From: Shewanella sp. Isolate11
Lineage (GTDB): Bacteria; Pseudomonadota; Gammaproteobacteria; Enterobacterales; Shewanellaceae
Reading direction: 5' to 3'
Length of the DNA stretch: 64,000 bases
Assembly (NCBI RefSeq): GCF_022398315.1
Contig: NZ_JAKEVF010000009.1
Span: 496 to 64,495, forward strand
In this document: in pieces, positions 39,365 to 48,082 of the stretch
Position numbering within the stretch: position 1 is the stretch's first letter
How the letters are laid out: every line of letters starts with the position of its first letter
The notes under the pieces: model-generated
Seen by the model: only the letters and a program-made list of their open reading frames with translations
The model's database searches: none
Told to the model about the DNA's origin: nothing
Translations under genes and position numbers: made by a program

Positions 39365-39392
39365 GCTAGCGAGAAACTTTCTTCTCGCTAGC
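39365..39392 (-). terminator. hairpin, probable former terminator of the acyl-CoA ligase gene
   Basis: A perfect 11-bp stem (gctagcgagaa / ttctcgctagc) with a 6-base loop. Before the element at 39409-39638 inserted, it would have lain roughly 15 bases past the ligase stop codon, a normal terminator position. The following T tract is poor. Confidence 0.5.
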
Positions 39393-39408
39393 CGATTAAC
39401 ACTTAGTT

Positions 39409-39638
39409 AACCTGAACTCGGGATAACGAGTGTCGGAAAATCTAAATTTAACAAGTTAATTCAATGTTATAAAGGATTAGTTCGAAAAGGAAAGTCTATT
39501 TCCTGACTGAATGCGCAGATTTTTGGGCATATCAAGGCGCTCTGTCGTACACCATAGCGAGCTATGGTTAGACAGAGCAACGCAGAGAGGCACGCAAAGA
39601 TGCCTATTCAGCGGCTCTGCTTATCCAGAGTTCAGGTT
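39409..39638. mobile_element. MITE copy 1, 230 bp, in the acyl-CoA ligase stop codon
   Basis: The ends are AACCTGAACTCGGGATAA and, inverted, AACCTGAACTCTGGATAA (one mismatch in 18). Direct 4-bp duplications AGTT flank it (39405-39408 and 39639-39642 region). The interior contains a small palindrome ACCATAG/CTATGGT and no transposase. The right end provides the last two bases of the ligase stop codon on the minus strand. A shorter copy is at 47891-48045 and a related chimera at 48391-48494. Confidence 0.85.
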
Positions 39639-41433
39639 AGTTATTGTACATCGCATTAATTTCATTGGCGTATTTATGATAAATCATCTTACGACGTAAC
39701 TTCAGCGTTGGAGTAATTAAACCCGCTTCCATCGAAAATGCTTCGGGTAGCAAGGTAAACTTCTTAATCTTTTCAAAACCAGCTAATTCCACTTGTAGAG
39801 TTTTTAAACGCTGCTCGAAATGCTCAACCACATGGCTGTGTCGCAGCAGTTCCAATGGAGATTCGTAATGCAGGCCTTTCTCTTTAGCCCAAGCCTCTAG
39901 CGACTCAAATGCAGGTACAATCAGCGCGGTAACATAATTTTTGGCATCGGCAATAATCGCTACTTGCTCGATGAAAGGACAACAACTGACTTTGCCTTCG
40001 ACGCGCTGCGGCGCCACATATTTACCGTTAGAAGTTTTCATTAACTCCTTGATGCGATCGACAATAAACAAGTTGCCATGCTCATCAATTCGTCCGGCGT
40101 CACCGGTTTTTAACCAACCCGCTTCGAAGCTTTCTGCGGTTTCTTCGGGGCGATTGTAATAGCCGCGCATCACGGTATCGCCACGCACTAAAATTTCGTC
40201 ATCTTTGCCCAGTTTAATTTCAACTTCAGGCAAGGTTTTACCATTCGAACCCGCGACACGGTTGTTTAAGGTATTACAAGTGACCGTGGCAGTGGTTTCT
40301 GTCATGCCGTAACCACACAATACCGGCACATTGATGCTGTGGAAGAAGCTCGCCACATTTTGATCTAACGCTGCACCGCCGCAAGGCATAAACTTTAATC
40401 GACCACCGAGCACTTGTTGCAGCTTGCTGAAGACTAACTTATTAGCCAGCTTATGCTGTAACGACAACGCCAGTGATGCTTGGCCGCGACCTTGACCCAC
40501 TTCGAACTGACGTTCACCAACTGACATTGCCCAGGCAAATAACTTCTGACGCATGGCAGGTGCACTGGCGACTTTATCTTGAACTGCGCTATACACTTTC
40601 TCGAGGAATCGAGGCACAACACACAAGGTATGCGGCTTCACATCGACAATGGCCTCTTTAACATCCATTGGGTTTTGTAGATAAACGTTATGACCGCCAC
40701 GGCACAAGACATAGAAACTCCAGCCGCGCTCAAATACATGACTCAAAGGTAAGAAAGCCAAAGACACATCGCCAGCTGTAAAAGGTAACACGGCATCATG
40801 TTGATGAATAACCGAGGCAATATTGCGGTAATCCAGCATCACCCCTTTAGGGTCGCCCGTCGTGCCCGAGGTATAAATTAGGGTTAACAGATCATCGAGT
40901 GAATGCTGGCTTAAACGCTGTGCCAGCTCATCATTAACCGATGGTTCGAAATGACGATTGAGTAGACTGTCGAAATGGAAATGCTGGTTATGATCTTCCA
41001 GCTTCACGTCGGCATCGAACACCACAATATGTGCTAAAGAAGGACATAATGGTAATAGCTGTAACGCCATTTGATATTGCTGAGCATCACCTACGAAAAT
41101 TAATTTAGCGCCAGCATCATTAACGATATAGCTCGCTTGCTCTAAAGTACTGGTGGGGTAAATAGGCACAACAACGGCTTTCGCCTTCAGCGAACCCACG
41201 TCAGCACAAGTCCACTGTGGGCAGTTTTGTGACAGAATAACCACCTTATCCTGTACTGCTAAATCTAAGTAAATAAGCGCTTTGGCAATTTCATCACTAC
41301 GGCTGTCAAAAGCAGTCCAACTTACCTTGTCCCATGGGGCTGCCATGCCATAGCCCTCAAGGGCAATAGCTTCACCGCGTTTTTGACTCTGCTGTTGAAT
41401 CAAATGGATTGGATGATATTGTTGGAGCGACAT
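39637..41433 (-). CDS. long-chain fatty acid-CoA ligase (AMP-forming)
   Basis: 598 residues, ANL superfamily, of the longer FadD15/FAA-like type. The phosphate-binding loop is YTSGTTGDPKGVML (about 189-202), the YGMTETTA core is near 353, and the GWLKTGDAGRIDEHGNLFIVDRIKE hinge follows at about 414-438. It activates fatty acids to acyl-CoA for oxidation or lipid synthesis and is usually membrane-associated. The stop codon overlaps the end of a repeat element. A near-consensus TAGAAT box lies about 45 bases upstream of the start. Confidence 0.94.
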   Translation of the reverse strand: MSLQQYHPIHLIQQQSQKRGEAIALEGYGMAAPWDKVSWTAFDSRSDEIAKALIYLDLAVQDKVVILSQNCPQWTCADVGSLKAKAVVVPIYPTSTLEQASYIVNDAGAKLIFVGDAQQYQMALQLLPLCPSLAHIVVFDADVKLEDHNQHFHFDSLLNRHFEPSVNDELAQRLSQHSLDDLLTLIYTSGTTGDPKGVMLDYRNIASVIHQHDAVLPFTAGDVSLAFLPLSHVFERGWSFYVLCRGGHNVYLQNPMDVKEAIVDVKPHTLCVVPRFLEKVYSAVQDKVASAPAMRQKLFAWAMSVGERQFEVGQGRGQASLALSLQHKLANKLVFSKLQQVLGGRLKFMPCGGAALDQNVASFFHSINVPVLCGYGMTETTATVTCNTLNNRVAGSNGKTLPEVEIKLGKDDEILVRGDTVMRGYYNRPEETAESFEAGWLKTGDAGRIDEHGNLFIVDRIKELMKTSNGKYVAPQRVEGKVSCCPFIEQVAIIADAKNYVTALIVPAFESLEAWAKEKGLHYESPLELLRHSHVVEHFEQRLKTLQVELAGFEKIKKFTLLPEAFSMEAGLITPTLKLRRKMIYHKYANEINAMYNN

Positions 41434-41558
41434 ATTATTTAACCTTTTTAGCGTACACTTGTACTTTTTTGGCGCATTCTACGCCAACATGGCTAAAAAA
41501 ATAAGAGTTTTTACTCCAACTCTGTTACTTATTGCACAATTTCATACAAACTGTGTTA

Positions 41559-42845
41559 TCAGCCCAAATCATGTTTCCATAGCTTTTTCTTTCCCCACCA
41601 GAGGGTTAGCATAGAAATCACGACAAAGCCTAGATCCATCCAGATCCACAATAAAATAGACTCACCTTGTCGCTGAACCAGCAGTGAACTCGACAGCCAA
41701 CCCGAGTGCAATATCACCACCAACATACTCAAGCTGATATGTAATACGCCTTTGGCAGCACTGCCCAAGCCCAGTAATATGCCACAAACACTAAAAGTGC
41801 TGAGCACCACATGTATCCACATGCCCCAACTAAATTGAGCATTTAGGCTACACACAAGTGTTGCAACCAACATCATGTTTAGCGTAATAACCGCCAATAA
41901 ACGATATTGAGCCGCAATAAAGGCCGCAATCATCCCTTGTCGCCCATCGAAACCAGGCAACACATATAAAGTTTCAACCGCACGCCAACGCTGAATACGG
42001 CTCCAGTGCACTAAGGTGCAAGCAACCGCACTAAACTGGCTTAGCATAAATAGAATAGGAAACTGCACATCGGCCACATAATTGACGATACCAACCCCCA
42101 GTGCCATCAGCAGCATAGCCACCAACAGCAGCGATAACATAGGGCCGATAAAAAAATTAGCCGGATGTAAAAAGCGGTCCAGATATGACATAAACCTGAG
42201 CGATCTCATGCTCGGCATCCATACCCAGCCCATCTCAAGCCCATTTAAATACACAGATCTAGCATCGCTGTGCCAAGCCAGCACCTTGATTTCACGCCAC
42301 AATAGGTAGCACATCACCAATAATGCCACGGGCAAAACATAAAACCATTGCGTCGGTAAATGGGCTAACAGATAAGGTAACAGCGGCAGCAACATGAACA
42401 AAACAAACGATGCGTAAAAACCATTGACCACGCGGCGACAAAAATAGATAAAGCTGATGCCAATCAAAGTCGCAAGCATGACCTGTTCGACGCCGCGCTC
42501 TATATCAATCATCAGGCTGATACTTAAGGTCATCAGAGTGAACACTGCAAAGACCAGTACACATTGCGCCACAATATTGCGGCTATAATGCGGCACTAAA
42601 TTGGCCCACTCGGTTGCCGCGAGTCGGTTTAACTGCCAGGCGATCGCTGCACAAATCGAAGCTTGGATCATGCTGAGCATAATAGGGACAGCGGCCAATT
42701 TTGTACCCGAATTCAGCAACAACAGCATCAGCACTAGCGCCATAACACTAATACCCACAAAACTGGCACTGCCGACATCATACAGCCAGAAACGTACCAT
42801 GCCTCGCAGCATATTAGGCTTACTTATTGTGTGCGGCGCACTCAT
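41559..42845 (-). CDS. ABC-2 type exporter membrane subunit
   Basis: 428 residues with about eleven hydrophobic segments and a short basic C-terminus (GKKKLWKHDLG). It starts inside the end of the upstream ATPase gene (4-base overlap), so it should be the permease partner of that ATPase in a YtrAB-like exporter. No family-specific motif reveals the substrate. It is the last gene of the gntR-ATPase-permease unit. Confidence 0.75.
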   Translation of the reverse strand: MSAPHTISKPNMLRGMVRFWLYDVGSASFVGISVMALVLMLLLLNSGTKLAAVPIMLSMIQASICAAIAWQLNRLAATEWANLVPHYSRNIVAQCVLVFAVFTLMTLSISLMIDIERGVEQVMLATLIGISFIYFCRRVVNGFYASFVLFMLLPLLPYLLAHLPTQWFYVLPVALLVMCYLLWREIKVLAWHSDARSVYLNGLEMGWVWMPSMRSLRFMSYLDRFLHPANFFIGPMLSLLLVAMLLMALGVGIVNYVADVQFPILFMLSQFSAVACTLVHWSRIQRWRAVETLYVLPGFDGRQGMIAAFIAAQYRLLAVITLNMMLVATLVCSLNAQFSWGMWIHVVLSTFSVCGILLGLGSAAKGVLHISLSMLVVILHSGWLSSSLLVQRQGESILLWIWMDLGFVVISMLTLWWGKKKLWKHDLG

Positions 42846-43687
42846 CGGTGCAGCTCCATAAACAACTGCTCGAGGTTCACCGGGGTTACCGCAACAAAAT
42901 AGTCAGCCATATCGGGATGATAGTTATCCACCAGCAGCTTATCTTGCTGACGATTTAAAATCGTTAATGAAGGCGGCAGTTCGGTTTCAGCTTTTAAGGT
43001 GACAAGCTGCACTTGTTCTCTCAGCTTATCTATCTCCTTAAACAGCACTAATTTACCCTGTTTAAGCAAGGCTAAGTGACTCGCTACCCGCTCTAAATCT
43101 GAAGTAATATGCGATGAGAACAGCACCGCGGATCCCGAGTCGAGCGCAAGGTCGAACAGATCAGCCATAAATTTACGTCTGGCGATGGGATCTAGGCTCG
43201 CCACAGGCTCATCTAAAATCAGCAGTTGTGGTCGGTAAGCCATCGCCATTATCAGTGCCAGTGACTGTCTTTGGCCTACAGATAACCGCTGTACCTGCTT
43301 GCTACCATCAAGTTCAAAACGCTCAAGCCAGGTTTGCTCCAAAGCTTCATCCCAATTAGGATAAAAACTACGATGTAAATCGAGTGCCTTAGCAACAGTA
43401 AAACCTTCATAACCGAAAGGTTGCTGCGGTACGTAACCGATTCTCTCTTTCTGCGCGGAGCTCAAGTTCTGACTCGATTGCCCTAAAACTTCGACGCGTC
43501 CGGCATCGACATTGACAATCCCCAGAGCACATCGCATCAACGTCGATTTACCGGCGCCATTTTGGCCCAATAAGCCCACGACCATACCTGGCTCTAAGCT
43601 CAGGCTAATGTCATCTAAAGCAAGCTGACCATCAAACTGCTTACTCACTTGCTCAAAGGCTAAAATACTGGCGGTGCTGTTATCCAT
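42842..43687 (-). CDS. ABC transporter ATP-binding protein (YtrB-like)
   Basis: The frame is open from 43729 but overlaps the gntR end; after the gntR stop (43707) an AGGA precedes clustered ATGs, and the one at 43687 (MDNSTASIL) has the best spacing, giving 281 residues. Walker A is GQNGAGKST, the signature LSVGQRQ and Walker B LLILDEPVASLD, followed by the H-loop SSHITSDLERVA. The accessory C-terminal region is typical of drug or peptide exporters. Partner permease follows with a 4-base overlap. Confidence 0.88.
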   Translation of the reverse strand: MDNSTASILAFEQVSKQFDGQLALDDISLSLEPGMVVGLLGQNGAGKSTLMRCALGIVNVDAGRVEVLGQSSQNLSSAQKERIGYVPQQPFGYEGFTVAKALDLHRSFYPNWDEALEQTWLERFELDGSKQVQRLSVGQRQSLALIMAMAYRPQLLILDEPVASLDPIARRKFMADLFDLALDSGSAVLFSSHITSDLERVASHLALLKQGKLVLFKEIDKLREQVQLVTLKAETELPPSLTILNRQQDKLLVDNYHPDMADYFVAVTPVNLEQLFMELHR

Positions 43688-43706
43688 TTGCATCATTCCT
43701 AACGGG

Positions 43707-44081
43707 CTATTGATTCCAACTCGCTTCAATCACGGCTTGCAGTTGTTCCAGGCTCACCCCCAGCTGTTTCGCCTGCGCGATCAGAGCATTAGCTTGGGGT
43801 GAGATAAGTTCGGCACTAGAGATTTTTTCAGAGGGTGCTTGTTCAGCAACTCGAGTAGGCTGACCTCGGCGACGTTCTAACCAACCTTGCTCAACCAGTT
43901 GTTGGATCGCACGAGATACTGTCATGGGATTAACCGCCAGATGCTCGGCAATCTGCCTTACCGAAGGCAAAACTTGTTGAGGTTGTAGCTGACCACCCAC
44001 AATTAAACGCACTATCTGTTGGTTCAATTGTCGATAAATTGGATCGCCACTACTGGGGTTGACATTAAGTTGTTCTAGCAT
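43707..44081 (-). CDS. GntR family transcriptional regulator, YtrA subfamily
   Basis: 124 residues: a winged helix (about 12-80: DPIYRQLNQQIVRLIVGGQLQPQQVLPSVRQIAEHLAVNPMTVSRAIQQL) plus only a short helical tail, the hallmark of YtrA-type GntR regulators, which control ABC exporters in response to cell-envelope-active agents. It is the first gene of an operon with the ATPase and permease, and divergent from the hydrolase/NatAB-like operon. ATACAGT boxes upstream are candidate operators. Confidence 0.9.
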   Translation of the reverse strand: MLEQLNVNPSSGDPIYRQLNQQIVRLIVGGQLQPQQVLPSVRQIAEHLAVNPMTVSRAIQQLVEQGWLERRRGQPTRVAEQAPSEKISSAELISPQANALIAQAKQLGVSLEQLQAVIEASWNQ

Positions 44082-44093
44082 TAGCCTTTAGTC

Positions 44094-44147
44094 ACTGTAT
44101 TAATACATTGATACACCGATACAGTACTAAATTAACATAGATACAGT
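44094..44147. promoter_or_regulatory. candidate operator cluster of the YtrA-type regulator
   Basis: Between the divergent start codons lie ACTGTAT (44094-44100), ATACAGT (44119-44125) and ATACAGT (44141-44147), plus the palindrome GTATTAATAC (44097-44106). The first two form an inverted repeat. The position and repetition fit a regulator controlling both directions. No binding data; inference only. Confidence 0.55.
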
Positions 44148-44172
44148 AAATTTCAACTAAGGAATCGGTATC

Positions 44173-45747
44173 ATGCTTCAAGGAAAGGTTATGCCCACGG
44201 CAAATAATGTCAGGCCGATCATTAGGCTCAAATATGTTGCCTACACTTTGCTGCCGTTAATCGCCGCATTGTTACTCTTCTCGCAGCCCACTTTGGCCAG
44301 CACAGAAAACAGCGCCAATGATGATAGCTGTTATGTGGACGGCTTATCGGATCGTCTGCACTGCGGTTATGTCACCGTGCCAGAAAATTATGCCAAGCCC
44401 GATGGTAAACAGATCCGAGTGCATTACGCCGTATTGCCCGCGATTAAACCCAGCTTCACTAAAGAAGCCTTACTCGCAATAGCCGGTGGCCCAGGTCAAT
44501 CGGCCATCGAGAACGCCGCCAGCTTCGACCATATTTTTACTAAGGTGCGTCAGCAAAGAGATATCTTGCTGATCGACCAACGTGGCACAGGCCAATCAAA
44601 TTTATTGCAATGCGACAATGATGCTGCCGTAGAAGCTATTCTGTCCATCAATGAAAATAATGTTGATATTCAAGCGGAAACCCAAAAGTGTCTCGATGGC
44701 ATCGATGCCGATGTGACTCAATATGGTAGCGAAATCGCACTCAAAGATTTTGAAGCCGTCAGAAGCCATCTGGGGTATCAAAAACTGCACGTCTACGGTA
44801 TCTCTTACGGCACCCGCATGGCGCAGCTATATATGCGTCATTACCCACAAGTGCTGGCCACTGTGACCTTAGATGGAGTGGTGCCTATGCAGCAAAGTGT
44901 GTTGCATATAGGTGATGCCATCGACAGAGCCATCGACTTGTTATGGCAAGACTGTAACGACAATAGCCTGTGCCGCCAGCAATTTGGTGAGCTTAAACAA
45001 CAGTTTGAGCAAGTCAATCAGCAGCTACAGAATGGCCCTATCATCAGCCAGACGCGCGACCCGCTGACCAATGAGCCAACTCAGTTGACCATGACACAGG
45101 CTAAATTTATGGGCGCTATTCGCATGGCGCTTTACTCGACGAATGTCCGGGCCTTGATCCCTCACGCTATTCATCAGGCTGCGGAAGGTAATTTTCAGGC
45201 GATTATGGGCTTATATGCCTTAACGGTTAATAGCACAGGTATCGCCATGGGTATGCACTCGTCCGTTGTTTGTGGTGAAGATTGGCAACGTTTAAGCGAA
45301 CAACAAGTTCAACAGGCACAGCAAAGTTATTTTGCTCGTGAGATGCTCAAGAGCTTCGACATCACATGCCCTATCTGGAACATGCCCGTCGTCGATAGCA
45401 AGCAGTTTTCAGCGGCCATCGACAGTGATATTCCCACCTTAGTGTTATCGGGACAGATAGATCCGGCAACGCCGCCGAGTTGGGGCGAGCTTGCCATGGA
45501 AAAGCTGTCTAACGCTAAGCACTTTATCGCTCCCTATGCGACCCACGGCGTGGCTTATCAATCTTGTGGTAATGAGCTTATCGCCCAGCTGGTCAATAGC
45601 TCGAGTGTCGAACAGCTTTCTGAGACCTGTTTGAGTAACGATGTCAGCCGTAACTTTTATCTCAACGCTAATACTGTTGAGCAGATAGCCAAACCATCCG
45701 ATGCCGACAACCAGAGCAGCACAACGCAAGGAGCGACCCATGATTAA
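44173..45747 (+). CDS. secreted alpha/beta hydrolase with TAP-like C-terminal domain
   Basis: 524 residues with an N-terminal signal or anchor (about 18-43, ending TLAST). The hydrolase motifs are intact: oxyanion region AGGPGQSA, nucleophile elbow YGISYGTRMAQ (Ser about 213), acid SGQIDPATPP and His in ATHGVAYQ. This matches the tripeptidyl-aminopeptidase (TAP)-like family of exported serine hydrolases, often peptidases. Paired cysteines suggest periplasmic disulfides. Its end overlaps the next ATPase gene by 8 bases. Cleaving a peptide before or after export is possible but unproven. Confidence 0.88.
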   Translation: MLQGKVMPTANNVRPIIRLKYVAYTLLPLIAALLLFSQPTLASTENSANDDSCYVDGLSDRLHCGYVTVPENYAKPDGKQIRVHYAVLPAIKPSFTKEALLAIAGGPGQSAIENAASFDHIFTKVRQQRDILLIDQRGTGQSNLLQCDNDAAVEAILSINENNVDIQAETQKCLDGIDADVTQYGSEIALKDFEAVRSHLGYQKLHVYGISYGTRMAQLYMRHYPQVLATVTLDGVVPMQQSVLHIGDAIDRAIDLLWQDCNDNSLCRQQFGELKQQFEQVNQQLQNGPIISQTRDPLTNEPTQLTMTQAKFMGAIRMALYSTNVRALIPHAIHQAAEGNFQAIMGLYALTVNSTGIAMGMHSSVVCGEDWQRLSEQQVQQAQQSYFAREMLKSFDITCPIWNMPVVDSKQFSAAIDSDIPTLVLSGQIDPATPPSWGELAMEKLSNAKHFIAPYATHGVAYQSCGNELIAQLVNSSSVEQLSETCLSNDVSRNFYLNANTVEQIAKPSDADNQSSTTQGATHD

Positions 45748-46474
45748 AGTATCTAACCTATCGAAACGCATAGGTGACGTGCAGGCGCTTAATGACCTGA
45801 GTTTTGAAGCATTAGATGGCCAGATCACCGGATTGCTCGGCCCTAATGGTGCAGGTAAAACCACTTGTTTACGCACAGTATTTGGCCTGCTAAAACCCGA
45901 TAACGGTATTGCCGAAATCGATAATATCGATGTGGCCAAAGATCCGGTCAAAGCCAAGCAGCAATTGGGGCTATTCCCCGATCCATTTGGCCTCTATGAG
46001 CGTCTGACACCAAGAGAATATATTAGCTACTTTGCCGAACTCAATGGCCTTTCTCGTCAAGACGCTAAAACCGCCGCCGCTAATGTGCTCGGTAAGCTAC
46101 ACATGAACGATATTGCCGATCGCCGCTGCAAAGGCTTCTCTCAAGGCCAGCGAATGAAAACCGCTTTGGCACAAGCCATAGTCCACGAACCGACCAATAT
46201 TATTCTCGATGAGCCGACACGAGGGCTGGATGTCATGAGCACCCGAGTGCTTCGAGATCTACTGAAAGATCTTAAAGCTGCCGGACACTGCGTGTTGTTT
46301 TCCAGTCATGTCATGCAAGAGGTCGCCGCCCTGTGCGATCGAGTCATCGTCATGGCAGAGGGTCGAGTGGTCGCCGTTGGCAGCCCAGATGAGCTATGCC
46401 AACAAACGGGTAAAGCATCACTGGAAGATGCCTTTATTGAACTTATCGGTACCGACGAGGGAATCGCAGCATGA
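45740..46474 (+). CDS. ABC transporter ATP-binding protein (NatA-like)
   Basis: 244 residues starting MIKVSNLSK. AAGGAG at 45728-45733 fixes this ATG rather than the upstream in-frame start at 45701. Walker A is GPNGAGKTT, signature FSQGQRMK, Walker B NIILDEPTRGLD, H-loop FSSHVMQE. It resembles NatA, the ATPase of Na+ or antibiotic exporters. It overlaps the upstream hydrolase end by 8 bases and the downstream permease start by 4 (ATGA), indicating tight coupling. Confidence 0.9.
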   Translation: MIKVSNLSKRIGDVQALNDLSFEALDGQITGLLGPNGAGKTTCLRTVFGLLKPDNGIAEIDNIDVAKDPVKAKQQLGLFPDPFGLYERLTPREYISYFAELNGLSRQDAKTAAANVLGKLHMNDIADRRCKGFSQGQRMKTALAQAIVHEPTNIILDEPTRGLDVMSTRVLRDLLKDLKAAGHCVLFSSHVMQEVAALCDRVIVMAEGRVVAVGSPDELCQQTGKASLEDAFIELIGTDEGIAA

Positions 46475-47607
46475 TTAACACCATAATTGCCATGGTCAGA
46501 AAAGAGCTGACCGACGCCGCCCGTGATAAACGTTCTGTCATGGCGGGACTGTATTACGCCATTGGTGCGCCCTTGATGATGTGCGCCATGTTTATGCTAC
46601 TGATTGGCCAGATCACCAGTCCTGAAGCACTGAATATCACTATTAAACATGCTGAACGCGCACCGGATCTGGTGAAGTTTCTAGCCAGCAATGAGATAAG
46701 CCAAGGCGATAAAGCCGAGCGTAAAGATATCACTTTAATCATCAGCGATGATTACGCTGCCAACATGGCCAAAAGCCTGCCAGCAGAAATCACCTTAGTC
46801 GCCGACAACTCTAACGAAAAGTTGCAATCTTCAATTCGCCGCTTAGAAAAAAGCCTGCAGCGCTATAGTGCTGAAATGGGCAGCCTAAGGCTCATCGCTC
46901 GCGGGATCGACCCCAAAGTGGTGCAGCCTGTTAAGGTAAATGTTGAAGATCAAGCCACTTCAGATTCTAAGGGCGGCATGATCCTCGGTGTCGCCATATT
47001 TATGATGGTGTATGCGGTATTTATCTCAGGGATGAACTTAGCGATTGATACCAGTGCTGGCGAACGTGAACGAAACTCCTTAGCCCTGCTTCTGAGCCAC
47101 CCAGTATCGAGCCGCGATATTGTGATTGCCAAAATCGCCGCCGTCACCATCTTCGCCATGATAGGTTTGCTGTTGACCTTAGTGATTTCCAAGCTTGCCT
47201 ATGGCTTCGTACCTTGGCAGGAACTGGGCTTTAGCGTCAACATTACCCCAGATTTCATCATTCTTATGTTAGCGGTCGGTTTGCCCATCGCGTTAATGGC
47301 TGCGGCACTGCAACTGTTCGTCTCTTTTATGGCGAAATCTTTTAAAGAGGCGCAGTCCTACCTGACCATAGTGTTAATCGTGCCTATGATGTTATCGATG
47401 GCGGCGAGTTATAACATCGCCCCAGAAACCTTACAGTGGCTACCGGTTTCAGGTCAGATGCAGGCACTCATCGCTTACATCAAGGGACAAGAGTTTCCTG
47501 CAGCGCAACTAGCTATATCCAGTGTCGCAACCTTAGTCATTGCCATAGGTTTAGCCCTGGGTATGCAGCGCTCACTGAAGAGTGAAAAGATTGTTTTTGG
47601 ACTGTAA
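46471..47607 (+). CDS. ABC-2 type permease (NatB-like)
   Basis: 378 residues. One helix near residue 25-45 precedes a large extracytoplasmic domain (about 55-165), then five to six helices from about 168. The MNLAIDTSAGERERNSLALLLSHPVSSRDIVIAK segment is characteristic of NatB/ABC-2 permeases. It forms the export pump with the preceding ATPase. A terminator follows directly. Confidence 0.88.
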   Translation: MINTIIAMVRKELTDAARDKRSVMAGLYYAIGAPLMMCAMFMLLIGQITSPEALNITIKHAERAPDLVKFLASNEISQGDKAERKDITLIISDDYAANMAKSLPAEITLVADNSNEKLQSSIRRLEKSLQRYSAEMGSLRLIARGIDPKVVQPVKVNVEDQATSDSKGGMILGVAIFMMVYAVFISGMNLAIDTSAGERERNSLALLLSHPVSSRDIVIAKIAAVTIFAMIGLLLTLVISKLAYGFVPWQELGFSVNITPDFIILMLAVGLPIALMAAALQLFVSFMAKSFKEAQSYLTIVLIVPMMLSMAASYNIAPETLQWLPVSGQMQALIAYIKGQEFPAAQLAISSVATLVIAIGLALGMQRSLKSEKIVFGL

Positions 47608-47614
47608 TTCACAT

Positions 47615-47644
47615 GGCCTCCGATCATTAGAGGCCTATTTTTAT
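47615..47644 (+). terminator. terminator after the NatB-like gene
   Basis: Stem ggcctc / gaggcc with a 9-base loop and a TATTTTTAT tail, 8 bases past the stop codon. The next gene starts just 15 bases later, so it may be partial read-through control. Confidence 0.7.
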
Positions 47645-47658
47645 AGGAGCAAAAAATA

Positions 47659-47892
47659 ATGGATAAGAATGTACTGATCACCATCATGATGATCACTTTT
47701 ATTATCGGCACTACCGCAACAGAGATGCTGAAACATTATATGAGGGCAAAGCGAACTCATTCATCCCAGGCTGACGATGAGCTCAAGCAATTACGGCAAC
47801 AAAATCAGCACTTAGAGAAGCGGGTGCAAGTGCTAGAAAAAATTGTCACCGAAAATAGCTATGAGCTTAATCAGCAGCTAAAATCTCTTTAA
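47659..47892 (+). CDS. small PspB-like membrane protein
   Basis: 77 residues: an N-terminal hydrophobic helix (5-22), then a coiled coil LKQLRQQNQHLEKRVQVLEKIV (about 43-64) resembling the C-terminal part of phage-shock protein B (ERIQALESIL). AGGAG precedes the start. No pspA or pspC lies nearby, so it is an orphan with a possible envelope-stress role by analogy only. Its stop codon is completed by the left end of a repeat element; without the insertion it would be TAG. Confidence 0.65.
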   Translation: MDKNVLITIMMITFIIGTTATEMLKHYMRAKRTHSSQADDELKQLRQQNQHLEKRVQVLEKIVTENSYELNQQLKSL

Positions 47893-48045
47893 CCTGAACT
47901 CGGAATAACAAGTGTCGGAAAATCTAAATTTAACAAGCTAATTCAATGCCATAACGGGTTAGCTCGAAAAGGAAAGTCTATTTTCTGACTGAATGCGCAG
48001 ATTTTTGGGCATATCGAGGCGCTCTGCTTATCCAGAGCTCAGGTT
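47891..48045. mobile_element. MITE copy 2, 155 bp, in the PspB-like stop codon
   Basis: The ends are AACCTGAACTCGGAATAA and, inverted, AACCTGAGCTCTGGATAA. Direct 4-bp duplications CTTT flank it (47887-47890 and 48046-48049). It matches copy 1 (39409-39638) over both flanks but lacks about 75 bases of the copy 1 interior. Its first two bases complete the TAA stop of the upstream gene. Confidence 0.88.
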
Positions 48046-48082
48046 CTTTAGGTTAACCACAAATTCGGCAAGCAAATTCAGT

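Noticed and set aside
39511-39699. Open frame starting MRRFLGISRRS, also present at 47993
   Set aside because: Both copies lie in the repeat element; the shared peptide follows from DNA repeat identity, with no ribosome site or protein family behind it.
41469-41487. Hairpin TTGGCG/CGCCAA between the acyl-CoA ligase and permease genes as a terminator
   Set aside because: On the strand of both genes it is followed by A residues, not T; TAGAAT within it fits a promoter of the ligase gene better.
45445-45957. 170-codon antisense frame across the hydrolase/ATPase junction
   Set aside because: Both sense genes have intact family motifs through this stretch; the antisense product resembles nothing known.
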